Part shown: one piece after another, positions 24,012-33,488 of the stretch
Position numbering within the stretch: position 1 is the first letter of the stretch
How the letters are laid out: every line of letters starts with the position of its first letter
Source: JAGWBJ01 sp034423015
GTDB taxonomy: Bacteria > Chloroflexota > Dehalococcoidia > Lucifugimonadales > JAGWBF01
Assembly (NCBI GenBank): GCA_034423015.1
Contig: DAOUJG010000052.1
Coordinates: forward strand, 24,158-88,157
Length of the DNA stretch: 64,000 bases
Reading direction: 5' to 3'
Notes under the pieces: model-generated
Database searches by the model: none
What the model was told of the DNA's origin: nothing
What the model saw: the letters and a program-made list of their open reading frames with translations, nothing else
Program-made: the position numbers and the translations under genes

Positions 24012-24908
24012 ATGGCCGTGACGCCCCAGCTCGAAGAGTTGATACGTCTTCTCAAGGCGGCCGCCGGAGAGCCCCGGGCCACCGTCGAGGAGGCCCGCGC
24101 CTCCTACGATCTGCGGATGTCGAGTCTGAAGCTGGACGCCGACGTCACGACGGAGCGGGTCGGCGCCGGGGGCGTGCCCGCCGAGTGGGTGTACACCCCC
24201 AACGCAGCCCGGGACCGGGTGATGCTGTACCTCCACGGGGGATACTACGCCATCGGCTCCATGAGGACCCACCGCGTCTACCTGTCGCGGCTGTCCCGGG
24301 CCACCGGCGCGCGGCTCCTGGGCCTGGACTACAGCCTTGCGCCCGAGAAGCCCTTTCCCGCGGCGCTGCGGGACACGCTGGCCGCCTACCGCTGGCTCCT
24401 CTCCAACGGCATCGAGCCAAAGAACATAGCCATCGGCGGCGAGTCGGCCGGAGGAGGGCTCACGGCCGCGGTCTGCGTGGCCCTGCGGTACATGGGGGAC
24501 CCGTTGCCCGGCGCGGCGGTGTGCATCTCGTCGTGGGCCGACCTCGCCCATACCGGGGAGTCCATAACCTCCAACGCGGCGGTGGACCCCACGGTTACCC
24601 TGGAGCGTGGCTCCGAGATGGCCCGCCTCTACCTGGCGGGCAAGGACCCGAAAACGCCGCTGGCGTCCCCCGTCTACGCCGACCTCGCGGGACTGCCGCC
24701 CATGCTCATCATGGCGGGCTCCATAGAGATACTGAGGGACGACTCGGTACGCCTGGCCCAGAGAGCCCGGGAGGCGGGGGTAGACGCCACGCTGGAGATA
24801 TGGGACGACATGCCCCACAACTGGCCCATGTACGCCCACATGCTGCCCGAGGGCCAGCAGGCGGTGGACCGCATAGGCGAGTTCGTGCAACGGCATCTGG
24901 GCCAGTAG
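24012..24908 (+). CDS. Alpha/beta hydrolase, hormone-sensitive-lipase-like esterase
   Basis: A 298-residue esterase of the HSL (NlhH-like) family. HGGYY (75-79) is the oxyanion-hole motif, GGESAGGG (142-149) carries nucleophile Ser145, and the C-terminal segment RDDSVRLAQRAREAGVDATLEIWDDMPHNWPMY provides the Asp and His of the triad. It hydrolyses short-chain esters; the natural substrate is unknown. The ATG at 24012 follows GGAGGTGGGTC. A 5 x 16-bp repeat lies in its leader. The aminotransferase gene begins 34 bases downstream, so the two may be cotranscribed. Confidence 0.88.
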   Translation: MAVTPQLEELIRLLKAAAGEPRATVEEARASYDLRMSSLKLDADVTTERVGAGGVPAEWVYTPNAARDRVMLYLHGGYYAIGSMRTHRVYLSRLSRATGARLLGLDYSLAPEKPFPAALRDTLAAYRWLLSNGIEPKNIAIGGESAGGGLTAAVCVALRYMGDPLPGAAVCISSWADLAHTGESITSNAAVDPTVTLERGSEMARLYLAGKDPKTPLASPVYADLAGLPPMLIMAGSIEILRDDSVRLAQRAREAGVDATLEIWDDMPHNWPMYAHMLPEGQQAVDRIGEFVQRHLGQ

Positions 24909-24941
24909 GCTAGAAGAACCGCGGACCCGGGGAGGCATAAG

Positions 24942-25856
24942 GTGGACTACCATATCTGGCTCAACGGCGACTACGTGCCCCGCAGCGAGGCCAGGATCAG
25001 CATGACGGACCGGGGGTTCAGGCTGGGCGACGTGGTGTTCGACACCTCCAGGACCTTCAACGGGGAGGTCTTCCGACTGCGGGACCACCTGGACAGGCTG
25101 TACCGGTCGCTGAAGTACACCAGGATCGACCCGGGCATGTCCATCGACGAGATGGAGCGGTTGACCCTGGAGGTGGTGGAACGCAACGAGGATGCGCGCA
25201 GGGCGGCCAACGACGACTACATGGTCACCCAGATCGTCACCAGGGGAGAGGGCGGCGCCATCGATGCGGCGCGGGCCAACGTGTCCATATGGATCGACCC
25301 CATAGACTTCGTGCGGTACGCGCCCCTGTACGAGGGCGGCGCCCACGTGGTGATTCCCCGAACGCGCAGCTACTCCCCGGACCAGGTGGACCCCAAGGTG
25401 AAGCACTACAGCCGGCTGAACTTCGTCCTGGCCGAGCTGGAGACCCGGGACGTGGACCCCAACGCCTTTCCCGTGCTGCTGGACACCGACGGAAACGTAT
25501 CCGAGAGCATCGGGGCCAACTTCTGCATCGTCACCGGGGGAGTGCTCAGGACGCCGGGGGGCAGGAGCATCCTCCACGGGGTGTCCCGCATGACCCTGCT
25601 GGAGCTGGCCGAGCGGCTGGACATCCCCACCTCCGAAGAGGACCTCCAGCCCTACGACGTGTACACCGCCGACGAGGCTTTCCTCTGCAGCACACCTTAC
25701 TCGGTGCTCCCGGTGGGCCGGGCGGACAACCGGAAGATAGGGGCCAAGGCGCCCGGACCCGTCACCAGGCAGCTCCTGGCCGCCTGGAGCGAGATGGTGG
25801 GCTTGGACATCGTCGACCAGGTGGCCGAGAGGGCCCGCGTTCTGGGCGGCGGGTAG
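24942..25856 (+). CDS. Class IV aminotransferase (branched-chain/D-amino-acid type)
   Basis: A 304-residue fold-type IV PLP aminotransferase. VKHYSRLNF carries the probable PLP Lys154; DRGFRLGDVVFDT is the usual N-terminal motif; NFCIVTGGVLRTPGGRSIL and TADEAFLCSTPYSVLPV follow the branched-chain aminotransferase pattern. Substrate could be a branched-chain 2-oxo acid or 4-amino-4-deoxychorismate-type compound. Start is GTG at 24942, after GGGGAGGC. It is 34 bases after the esterase and 26 before the GGT-like gene. Confidence 0.88.
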   Translation: MDYHIWLNGDYVPRSEARISMTDRGFRLGDVVFDTSRTFNGEVFRLRDHLDRLYRSLKYTRIDPGMSIDEMERLTLEVVERNEDARRAANDDYMVTQIVTRGEGGAIDAARANVSIWIDPIDFVRYAPLYEGGAHVVIPRTRSYSPDQVDPKVKHYSRLNFVLAELETRDVDPNAFPVLLDTDGNVSESIGANFCIVTGGVLRTPGGRSILHGVSRMTLLELAERLDIPTSEEDLQPYDVYTADEAFLCSTPYSVLPVGRADNRKIGAKAPGPVTRQLLAAWSEMVGLDIVDQVAERARVLGGG

Positions 25857-25881
25857 AGCGTCACAAAGCAGGAGGTGCTCG

Positions 25882-27615
25882 ATGGCACAGGGCATCCGGT
25901 CATACAGGACCCCCTTCATGGGGACCACCCACGTGGTGGCCTCGGGCCACTACCTGGCCGCCCAGGCGGGCTACCGGATACTGGAGCAGGGCGGCAACGC
26001 CATCGACGCCGGGGTAGCGTCGGGCATCGCCATCAACGTCACCCTGCCCCACCTGACCAGCTTTGGCGGAGTGGCGCCCATCGTCCTGTACGACGCCGGG
26101 GCCGACAAGGTGGTGACCATCAGCGGGCTCGGGCGGTGGCCCCAGGCGACGGACCTGGAGGAGTTCACCAGGGACCACGGCGGCGAGATACCCCTGGGGA
26201 TGCCCCGGAGCGTGGTGCCCGCGGCCTGTGACGCCTGGCTGACGGCCCTCCAGGGCTACGGCACCATGACCTTCGGCGAAGTCGTGGCCCCCAGCATCGA
26301 GCTGGCGGAGCGGGGCTTCCCGGCGTCCTACAACATGTGCCAGGCCATCGAGTCCCAGCGGGAGTTCATCGCCGCGTGTCCCGCCTCCGCCGAGACCTTC
26401 ATGCCCGACGGCACGCCCCTCTCCCCCGGCCAGGTGGTCGTCCAGAAGGACCTGGCTCAGGTGTTCAGGCAGATGGCCGAGGTGGAGTACGCCAACACCC
26501 GCCGGGGCCGGCCGGGCGCGATAGGGGCGGCGAGGGACTTCTTCTACCGGGGCGACATCGCCCAGAAGATGGTGGGGTTCTGCCAGGAGCAGGGCGGCAT
26601 GCTCACCATGGAGGACTTCGCCCGGTTCGGCGTCAAGGAGGAAACTCCCCAGTCCGGCACCTACGGCGACTACACCCTGTACACCTGCGGCCCCTGGTGC
26701 CAGGGCCCGTCCCTGGTCCAGATACTCAACCTCCTGGAGGGCTACGACCTGAGGTCCATGGGCCACAACTCGGTCCAGTACCTGCACACCCTGGTGGAGG
26801 CGGTCAAGCTGGCCTTCTCCGACCGCCACAGCTACTACGGCGACCCCGACCTGGTGCAGGTGCCCATGGCCGGGCTCCTGTCAAAGGAGTACGCAGCCCA
26901 CCGCCGGGCCGCCCTGGACCCGGCCCGGGCCCATCCCCGGATGCCCGAGGCCGGCGACCCATGGCCCTTCCAGGGCGAGGCGCGGAACGGCAACCGGGTG
27001 GCGGCGGAGCCGTTCTCGGGCCCGTCGGAGCCGGACACCAGCTACACCTGCGTGGTGGACCGCTGGGGCAACGCCTTCTCCGCGACTCCCAGCGACAGCT
27101 TCCTTACCACCCCCATCGTGCCCGGACTGGGGATGATCATCTCCGGCCGGGGCAGCCAGACCTGGCTGGACCCCGGGCACCCCTCCCGCCTGGCAGCCTG
27201 GAAGCGCCCCAGGCTGACGCCCAATCCGGCGATGGTGTTCAAGGACGGCAGGCCGTTCATGCCCTTCGGCACCCCCGGCGGGGACATGCAGGTGCCGGCC
27301 ATGGTGCAGATGCTCCTGAACATCGTCGAGTTCGGGATGGACACCCAGCAGGCAATAGAGGCGCCCAGGGCCCGGTCCCAGAGCTTCCCGGACTCCTTCT
27401 GGCCGCACACTTACCTGCCCGGACGGTTGAACCTGGAGGGCCGGATCGACCGGGAGGTCGGCGACGCATTGGCCAAGCTGGGTCACGACGTCAGGTGGTG
27501 GCCCGAGTGGAACTCGGGAGCGGGTGGGCTGTGCGGCATCGTGATAGACCGGGAGCGGGGCATCCTGGTCGGGGGCGCCGACCCCCGCCGGGACTCCTAC
27601 GCCCTGGGCTGGTAG
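25882..27615 (+). CDS. Gamma-glutamyltransferase family protein
   Basis: A 577-residue Ntn-hydrolase of the gamma-glutamyltranspeptidase family. The processed protein would begin at Thr386 of DTSYTCVVDRWGNAFS, aligned with the nucleophilic Thr of the family. The large-subunit segment QGGNAIDAGVASGIAINVTLPHL is typical. The typical conserved SDP/GGSxI tail is partly altered (TPGGDMQVPAMVQ), and no signal peptide is seen, so it may be a cytosolic acylase-type member acting on a gamma-glutamyl or amide substrate. The ATG at 25882 follows CAGGAGGTG. Last gene of a short plus-strand run starting at 24012. Confidence 0.87.
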   Translation: MAQGIRSYRTPFMGTTHVVASGHYLAAQAGYRILEQGGNAIDAGVASGIAINVTLPHLTSFGGVAPIVLYDAGADKVVTISGLGRWPQATDLEEFTRDHGGEIPLGMPRSVVPAACDAWLTALQGYGTMTFGEVVAPSIELAERGFPASYNMCQAIESQREFIAACPASAETFMPDGTPLSPGQVVVQKDLAQVFRQMAEVEYANTRRGRPGAIGAARDFFYRGDIAQKMVGFCQEQGGMLTMEDFARFGVKEETPQSGTYGDYTLYTCGPWCQGPSLVQILNLLEGYDLRSMGHNSVQYLHTLVEAVKLAFSDRHSYYGDPDLVQVPMAGLLSKEYAAHRRAALDPARAHPRMPEAGDPWPFQGEARNGNRVAAEPFSGPSEPDTSYTCVVDRWGNAFSATPSDSFLTTPIVPGLGMIISGRGSQTWLDPGHPSRLAAWKRPRLTPNPAMVFKDGRPFMPFGTPGGDMQVPAMVQMLLNIVEFGMDTQQAIEAPRARSQSFPDSFWPHTYLPGRLNLEGRIDREVGDALAKLGHDVRWWPEWNSGAGGLCGIVIDRERGILVGGADPRRDSYALGW

Positions 27616-27665
27616 GCATTCTCAGGATTAGAGGGCAAGATTGAAAGGGCAAGGGAGATAGGGCG

Positions 27666-28952
27666 ATGGCTGACGTTCGACCCTTCAGGGCCCTGAGATA
27701 CGACCCCCAGGTGGTGGGGGGGCTGGACAACATAGTCTCCCCACCCTTCGACACCATCCCCACCGACCTCCAGCGGTCCCTCTACGGCCGGAGCCCCTAC
27801 AACGTGGTCCGGCTGGAGGCCGGGGAGAGGCTTCCCGCCGACACCGGCGAGGACAACCGGTACACCCGGGCGGCGGCCGCGATGGAGAGGTGGTCCCGGG
27901 AGGGGGCGCTGGTACGCGACCCGGCCCCGGCCTTCTACCTGGTGCGCCACTCCTTCCCGCTCCAGGGCAGGAGCGCAGAGCGCCTGGAGCTGATGGCCGC
28001 CGTCCGCCTGGAGGAGTACGACCGCCGGGTGGTGCTCCCCCACGAGTACACCCGGAACGAGGACAAGCGGGACCGGCTGGCCCTGATGAAGGCCTGCCGC
28101 ACGAACCTCAGCCCCATCATGAGCCTCTACTCCGACGAGGAGGGCCGGGTCGCGGCAGTGCTGGCCCGGGTGATGGCGTCGCCTCCCGCCGCCTCATTCT
28201 CGGACCCGGGCCGGCAGGAGTACGCCCTGTGGAGTGTGGACGGCCCGGAGGATATCGCGGCGATACGCGGGACCCTGGAGTCGAGACCGCTGTACATCGC
28301 CGACGGGCACCACCGGTACGAGACCGCCCTGAATTACCGGAGGGAGTCAGGGGCAGGGGGCCCGGAGGCGGCCTCGGAGTTCGTGATGATGGGTCTCATC
28401 GAGTTCTCCGACCCAGGCCTGCTGGTGCTCCCTTACCACCGGGTGGTCGGCGGCCTGGACGCAGACACCCTGGAGCGGGTCAGCGCGCGGCTGGGCGAGA
28501 CCTTCGACTCCAGCCCGTACGTGGCCTCAGGAGGGGACGCGACGGCCGCTTTTCAGGGGGAGGTTGAGCGTCTCGGGGCGAAGGGCCTGGCCATGGGCCT
28601 TCTGGGGCCCGAGGGCGCCGGGTACAGCTGCCTCACCCTGAGGGACGGCGTCGATACCGAGGGATCGGGCCTGCTGGGCGGGTCGGAAGCGTGGGTCCTG
28701 GAGGACCACGTCCTGAAACCCATCCTGGGAGAGTCGCTGGAGAGGCACCTGAGCTACGTCCACGACGGAGACGAGGTCGTGGACAGGGTCAGGAGCGGCG
28801 AGGCCCAGATGGGGTTCTTTCTGAAGCCGTTTCCCCTGGACCTGTTCAAGGAGATCATGGACCGGGGCGAGAGGCTGCCCTCCAAGTCCACCTTCTTCTA
28901 CCCCAAGCTCCCCACTGGCATAGTGATGAACCCGCTGGAGGGCCGGGTCTAG
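27666..28952 (+). CDS. DUF1015 domain-containing protein
   Basis: A 428-residue DUF1015 (putative HTH/SerA-associated) protein. Family signatures: VRPFRALRYDP at residue 4, VVSPPFDTI-like VSPPFDT, EYTRNEDKRDRLALMKACRTNLSPIM, and the ADGHHRYETALNYR block. Biochemical function is not established; homologues often sit beside serA, as is nearly so here (serA-aminotransferase lie 0.5 kb downstream on the opposite strand), and it is possibly linked to serine metabolism. The leader has a degenerate 14-base repeat AGGGCAAG (27632, 27646). ATG 27666 follows GGGAGATAGGG. Its stop overlaps the stop of the next minus-strand gene. Confidence 0.85.
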   Translation: MADVRPFRALRYDPQVVGGLDNIVSPPFDTIPTDLQRSLYGRSPYNVVRLEAGERLPADTGEDNRYTRAAAAMERWSREGALVRDPAPAFYLVRHSFPLQGRSAERLELMAAVRLEEYDRRVVLPHEYTRNEDKRDRLALMKACRTNLSPIMSLYSDEEGRVAAVLARVMASPPAASFSDPGRQEYALWSVDGPEDIAAIRGTLESRPLYIADGHHRYETALNYRRESGAGGPEAASEFVMMGLIEFSDPGLLVLPYHRVVGGLDADTLERVSARLGETFDSSPYVASGGDATAAFQGEVERLGAKGLAMGLLGPEGAGYSCLTLRDGVDTEGSGLLGGSEAWVLEDHVLKPILGESLERHLSYVHDGDEVVDRVRSGEAQMGFFLKPFPLDLFKEIMDRGERLPSKSTFFYPKLPTGIVMNPLEGRV

Positions 28953-29392
28953 GCCTCCTCGGGCAGACCTCCGGTGATGGACCTCTCGGCCCGCTTGCTG
29001 TACTCGGCGATGAACTCCTCCAGCCGGCGTATCTCCGCCGCGATATCCTCGCCGGAGGTGTCAGTGGGCGGCTGGGCCTTCAGGTCCCGGAGGGTGTCCT
29101 TGGTCTCCTCGACCCTGCGGGTCAACTCCAGGGCAGCCAGCTCGTCGGAGGTGCGCTGCTTTATGGCCAGGAGGTGCCGGCGGGTTGTGATGGCGTCGTC
29201 CAGCCGCTCCTGGATCTCGGCCATGGCCGATAGGGCCATGTCCAGAGGGGCCCTGCCATAGATGGCCTGCTTGGGCAGCCTGTCGAGCTGGGTCCGGAAC
29301 TGGTGCACCATGCTGTCGAGCTGGGCCTCCCGGCCCTCGATGTCCGCCAGGACCAGCCTGAGCCTTGCCGTGGCCTCTCGTATCTGGACCAT
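28949..29392 (-). CDS. Coiled-coil hypothetical protein
   Basis: A 147-residue, highly charged, mostly helical protein (RLRLVLADIEGREAQLDSM, ALSAMAEIQERLDDAITTRR, TRRVEETKDTLRDL). No membrane segment, motif or known domain is recognised; a coiled-coil is likely. It may be a small structural or regulatory protein. It is convergent with DUF1015, the two stops sharing a CTAG palindrome. A TAGAAT box lies just before its ATG at 29392. Confidence 0.55.
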   Translation of the reverse strand: MVQIREATARLRLVLADIEGREAQLDSMVHQFRTQLDRLPKQAIYGRAPLDMALSAMAEIQERLDDAITTRRHLLAIKQRTSDELAALELTRRVEETKDTLRDLKAQPPTDTSGEDIAAEIRRLEEFIAEYSKRAERSITGGLPEEA

Positions 29393-29488
29393 TGTCCCGG
29401 CCTCCGGTCGGAAGTGGGTCTTTCCGACATTCTAGACATCCGCCTGTAGCAAAGGCAAGGCGCACACGCACCGGATATGCCATTATGT

Positions 29489-31015
29489 CTACAGGCGCAC
29501 GAGCCGGGCGGAGCTGACGTGGCCGACGGAGCGGATCTCCTCCAATACGGGCCCGGGGACCGGGTCGTCCAGTCCCAGGATCATCATCGCCGGGCCCCTG
29601 GGGCTGAGGCGTCCCACCTCCATGAAGCTTATGTTGATGTCGTTCCTGCCCGTGATGGTGCCCACGACGCCTATGGAGCCGGGGCGGTCGTTGTGCTCTA
29701 TGAACAGCAGGTACGGCACCGACGGGACCATGTCCAGCCAGTACTCGTTGACCCGGACCACGTGGACCTCGTTGCGAAGGGACGTGCCCGCCAGGGTCAT
29801 GTCTCCCGCGGTGGTCCTGAGGGTCACGGCCAGGAGGCTGGCGTACTCGGGGGCGCCGGCGCCGGTGTGCTCCGTCACCGTGAGGCCCCGCCTCCGGGCG
29901 ACGAGGGCCGCGTTGATCAGGTTGACCCGCTCCTCGCTGACGGGGCCCATCAGCCCGGCCAGGGCGGCCGACTTCAGAACGCCGGTGTCGTAGCGGGCCA
30001 CCTCCCCCTGGTACTCGATGGCAACCCCGACGAACTGCCCCTCCGCCAGATGGGTCAAGAGCTTGCCCAGGAGAGACGCCACGGGCACGTACGGGGCCAG
30101 GGCGTCGTGGACCTCGGGGGAGAGGAAAGGGGCGTTGACGGTGTTCGTAGCGGGCATTCCCCCCAGCACCGCCAGCACCTGCTCGGCCGCCTCGATGGCC
30201 ACCTCCGTCTGGGCCTCCCGCGTAGACGCCCCCAGGTGGGGAGTGACGACCACCTTCGGGTGCCTCACGAGGGGGATGTCCCCCGGCGGCTCGTTGGTGA
30301 AGACGTCCAGGGCCGCCCCGGCCAGCCTGCCCTCGTCGAGGGCCCTCAGGAGGGCCTCGTCGTCGACCAGCTCGCCGCGGGCGACGTTGATCAGGCGGGC
30401 CCCGGGCTTCATCCGGGCCATCTGGGCCTCTCCGATCATGTGGCGGGTGGCCTCGGTGAGGGCGGCGTGGACGGTCACGAAGTCCGACTGCTCCAGCAGC
30501 TCCTCCAGGGAGACGACCTCGGCCCGGAGCAGACGGGCGTAGTCGGGAGACACGAAGGGGTCGTAGACCAGGAGCCGCATGGAGAGCCCCTGGACCCGCC
30601 TGGCGACCTCGGAGCCCACCCGGCCCAGGCCCATGATGCCCAGGGTCTTGTTGCGCAGCTCGATGCCCATGAACGCGCCCCGCCGCCACTGGCCCTCCTT
30701 CATGGACAGGTGGGCCTGGGGCACGTTGCGGGCCATGGCCAGCATCAGGGCGATGGTGTGCTCCGCGGCCGCGACGGTGTTGCCGGCGGGAGCGTTGACC
30801 ACTGCGATCCCCCGGGCGGTGGCCGCCTCCAGGTCGATGTTGTCGACGCCGATGCCGGCCCTGGCTATCACCTGGAGCCTGCTCCCGGCGTCCACCACGT
30901 CACGGGTCACCCTGGTCTGGCTGCGGACGACCAGGGCGTCGTAGCCGCCCAGGACCTGCTTCAGCTCGTCGGGCTTCAGCCCGGTCTTTACGTCGACCTC
31001 GGCCCCGGCCTGCAA
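29489..31015 (-). CDS. serA: D-3-phosphoglycerate dehydrogenase (start uncertain)
   Basis: PGDH oxidises 3-phosphoglycerate to 3-phosphohydroxypyruvate, the first step of serine biosynthesis. The 508 residues shown begin at a TTG at 31015. Visible are the Rossmann motif GLGRVGSEVARR, the catalytic Arg/Glu/His blocks (VNVARGELVDDEALL, PHLGASTREAQTEV), an ASB domain and a C-terminal ACT domain (YLLFIEHNDRPGSIGVVGTITG). Homology continues in the same frame through codons 31016-31060 (reading VLVSDPIAEDGLRRLQ), but no ATG, GTG or TTG precedes it; only ATA at 31072. A base missing from a CCCC run would supply GTG-CTC-CCC. It is directly downstream of, and overlaps, the aminotransferase gene. Confidence 0.88.
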   Translation of the reverse strand: MQAGAEVDVKTGLKPDELKQVLGGYDALVVRSQTRVTRDVVDAGSRLQVIARAGIGVDNIDLEAATARGIAVVNAPAGNTVAAAEHTIALMLAMARNVPQAHLSMKEGQWRRGAFMGIELRNKTLGIMGLGRVGSEVARRVQGLSMRLLVYDPFVSPDYARLLRAEVVSLEELLEQSDFVTVHAALTEATRHMIGEAQMARMKPGARLINVARGELVDDEALLRALDEGRLAGAALDVFTNEPPGDIPLVRHPKVVVTPHLGASTREAQTEVAIEAAEQVLAVLGGMPATNTVNAPFLSPEVHDALAPYVPVASLLGKLLTHLAEGQFVGVAIEYQGEVARYDTGVLKSAALAGLMGPVSEERVNLINAALVARRRGLTVTEHTGAGAPEYASLLAVTLRTTAGDMTLAGTSLRNEVHVVRVNEYWLDMVPSVPYLLFIEHNDRPGSIGVVGTITGRNDINISFMEVGRLSPRGPAMMILGLDDPVPGPVLEEIRSVGHVSSARLVRL

Positions 31016-31068
31016 GCGCCGGAGGCCATCCTCGGCTATGGGGTCCGATACGAGTACGCGGGGAGCAC

Positions 31069-32220
31069 CTATGAGAGCTTCTCCAGTCTGGGCTCCCGTC
31101 CCGCCCGGCTGTCCCGGGGCGGCTTGAAGCCCGCCTGGGGCAGGGCCGTCTCGATGGCTCGGACCGCCTCCAGGATGTCCTCCTCGCTCACCCAGCCCAT
31201 GTGGCCAATGCGGATTATCTTGCCCGCCAGCTTCCCCTGGCCTCCGGCGACGACCACCGAGTGCTCGGTGCGCAGCAGCTCCGAGAGCCGGCCCCCGTCG
31301 ACGCCCTCGGGCACCTTCACCGCCGTCACGGTGTTGGAGGCGTGGGTCTCCTCGGCCAGCAGCTCCAGGCCCAGGTCGGCCACGCTCCTGCGGGTCAGGT
31401 CTCCCAGGCGGGCGTGCCGGCGGAAGATATCCTCCATGCCCTCCTCCAGCATCATGTCCAGGGCCACGTCGAGGCCGTAGAACAGGGGCACGTTGGGAGT
31501 CCAGGGGGTCTGGGCCCGCTCAAGGTACCGCTGGGCCGCGGGCAGGTCGAAGTAGTACCGGGGCATGGTTGCCTTCTCCCGGGCCTGCCACGCCCGCTCG
31601 TTGAGGCTGACGAAGGAGAGCCCCGGCGGCACCATCAGCCCCTTCTGGGACGCCGTGCACACCACGTCGCAGTCCCACTCGTCCACCGGCAGGGGCACAC
31701 ACCCCAGGCTGCTGATGGCGTCCACCAGCAGCAGGGCGTCGGACCCCTCCCTGACCACGCGGACGATGCTCTCCAGGTCGTTGGTCACGCCGGTGGAGGT
31801 CTCGTTGTGGGTGACCAGCACCGCCTTCAGGCCCCGGTTCTCGCCCAGGGCCCGGGCAACGGCATCGGGGTCGGCGGCGGTGCCCCACTCGAACTCCAGG
31901 CGGGTGACGTCGGCCCCGTTGGCCTCGGCCATGTCCGCGAACCGGTCGCCGAAGTTGCCGACGGTCACCGCCAGCACTTGGTCGCCGGGGGAAAGGGTAT
32001 TCACCACTCCCGCCTCCAGGGCCCCGGTGCCCGAGGCCGTCAGGATGTACAGGCGGTTGCGGGTCATGAACACCTGCTTCAGCTTCTCTGTGATGGGCAG
32101 GATCAGGTCCCGGAACTCGGGGCCGCGGTGGTTGATCATGGCCCTGGCGGTGGCCTCCAACACCTGCGGCGGACACGGAGTGGGTCCGGGTATCCTGAGG
32201 TTCTGGCCGGTGACGTTCAC
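31069..32220 (-). CDS. Class V aminotransferase (alanine-glyoxylate / phosphoserine type)
   Basis: A 383-residue PLP fold-type I class V aminotransferase. NLRIPGPTPCPPQVLEA opens it; TASGTGALEAGVVNTLSPGD and CTASQKGLMVPPGLSFVSLNE carry the phosphate loop and the PLP Lys. Alanine-glyoxylate and serine-pyruvate enzymes look like this, but the overlap with serA suggests it could serve as the phosphoserine aminotransferase (SerC function). The GTG at 32220, with AAGGAGG before it, is preferred; the longer frame to 32394 has a basic non-homologous N-terminus. Its TAG stop falls within the serA start region, so it is probably cotranscribed. Confidence 0.88.
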   Translation of the reverse strand: MNVTGQNLRIPGPTPCPPQVLEATARAMINHRGPEFRDLILPITEKLKQVFMTRNRLYILTASGTGALEAGVVNTLSPGDQVLAVTVGNFGDRFADMAEANGADVTRLEFEWGTAADPDAVARALGENRGLKAVLVTHNETSTGVTNDLESIVRVVREGSDALLLVDAISSLGCVPLPVDEWDCDVVCTASQKGLMVPPGLSFVSLNERAWQAREKATMPRYYFDLPAAQRYLERAQTPWTPNVPLFYGLDVALDMMLEEGMEDIFRRHARLGDLTRRSVADLGLELLAEETHASNTVTAVKVPEGVDGGRLSELLRTEHSVVVAGGQGKLAGKIIRIGHMGWVSEEDILEAVRAIETALPQAGFKPPRDSRAGREPRLEKLS

Positions 32221-32273
32221 TGGGCCTCCTTGGTCTTCTGCTGGGGGGTAGTCTGTTGGGGTTATCTGCTGGG

Positions 32274-33488
32274 TCAGGCGGTTACCCTTACGTACCGCCT
32301 CCCGACCCGTATGATGCTGTCCGGGGCCGGCGCCGGCACCCTGTCGCTGTCGACCTTCTCGCCGTTGATCTCCACGGCGCCCTGCCTGATCCAACGCTTG
32401 GCCTCGCTGGTGCTCTTGGCCGTGCCGGTCTTCACGAGGGCGTCGGTGACGGACATGACGCCGGGCCCACCCTCATCGGGCGCCAGGGAGTACCGGGGCA
32501 TCTCGCTCTCGGCCGGCGCTTCCCGCCGTTGCACCACCCGCTCGAAGCGGGCCTCGGCCGCCCGGGCGCCCTCCGCGCCGTGGAACTGGGTGGTGATATC
32601 CCTGGCCAGGCGCTTCTTGAGCTCCATGGGGTTGACGGACTGCTCCGCGACGGCCCCGCGCATCTCCTCCAGCTCCTCCTCGGGGACGTCGGTGAGGTAC
32701 TCGAAGTACTGCATCATCAGGTCGTCGTCGACCCGCATGACCTTGCCGTACATGTCGTTGGGCGGCTCCTCGACGCCGATGTAGTTGTCCAGGCTCTTGC
32801 TCATCTTCTGGACGCCGTCGGTGCCCACCAGGATGGGCATGAGGAAGCACTGCTGGGGCCGCTGGCCGCGCATCTCCTGGAGCTCACGCCCCACCAGCAG
32901 GTTGAACCTCTGGTCGGTGCCGCCGAACTCCACGTCGGCCTCAATGGCCACCGAGTCGTAGGCCTGGAGCAGCGGATACAGTAGCTCGGTGATGGCGATG
33001 GGCCTCTGGGCCTGGAACCGCCTGGCGAAGTCCTCGCGGTTGAGGAACTGGGCCACGGTGAAGCGGCTGGTGAGGCCTATCACGTCGGTCAGGCTGAACT
33101 TGCCGAACCACTCGCTCTGCCAGACGGCCCGGGTGCGCTCCTTGTCCACGACCTTGAAGAACTGTCGCATATACGACTCTGCGTTCTCCACGACCTCTTC
33201 GTGGGTGAGCATGGGCCTGGTGATGGACTGGCCGCTGGGGTCGCCTATCTGGGCCGTCCAGTCGCCCACTATGAGAATCACCTGGTGCCCCAGGTCCTGG
33301 AGCTGCCGCAGCTTGCGCAGGCCCACCACGTGCCCCAGGTGGATGTCGGGGCGGCTGGGGTCGAAGCCCATCTTGAGGCGCAGGGGGCGGCCCGCCTCCA
33401 GCAGCCGGACGAACTCGTCGTGGGAGATGATCTCGCTCACTCCCCGCCGGGTAATCCGCCTCAGGGTGCTCTGGTCCATCCTATCCAC
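32274..33488 (-). CDS. tyrS: Tyrosyl-tRNA synthetase
   Basis: A 404-residue class Ib aminoacyl-tRNA synthetase that charges tRNA-Tyr. The HIGH motif is HLGH (50-53) and KMSKS is at 228-232. The C-terminal S4 RNA-binding domain occupies roughly 345-404. Length is typical of the TyrZ-like group. Start is ATG 33488; ATG 33479 gives 3 fewer residues. The gene start overlaps the end of ribF by 8 bases, so it is translationally coupled to it. Confidence 0.95.
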   Translation of the reverse strand: MDRMDQSTLRRITRRGVSEIISHDEFVRLLEAGRPLRLKMGFDPSRPDIHLGHVVGLRKLRQLQDLGHQVILIVGDWTAQIGDPSGQSITRPMLTHEEVVENAESYMRQFFKVVDKERTRAVWQSEWFGKFSLTDVIGLTSRFTVAQFLNREDFARRFQAQRPIAITELLYPLLQAYDSVAIEADVEFGGTDQRFNLLVGRELQEMRGQRPQQCFLMPILVGTDGVQKMSKSLDNYIGVEEPPNDMYGKVMRVDDDLMMQYFEYLTDVPEEELEEMRGAVAEQSVNPMELKKRLARDITTQFHGAEGARAAEARFERVVQRREAPAESEMPRYSLAPDEGGPGVMSVTDALVKTGTAKSTSEAKRWIRQGAVEINGEKVDSDRVPAPAPDSIIRVGRRYVRVTA

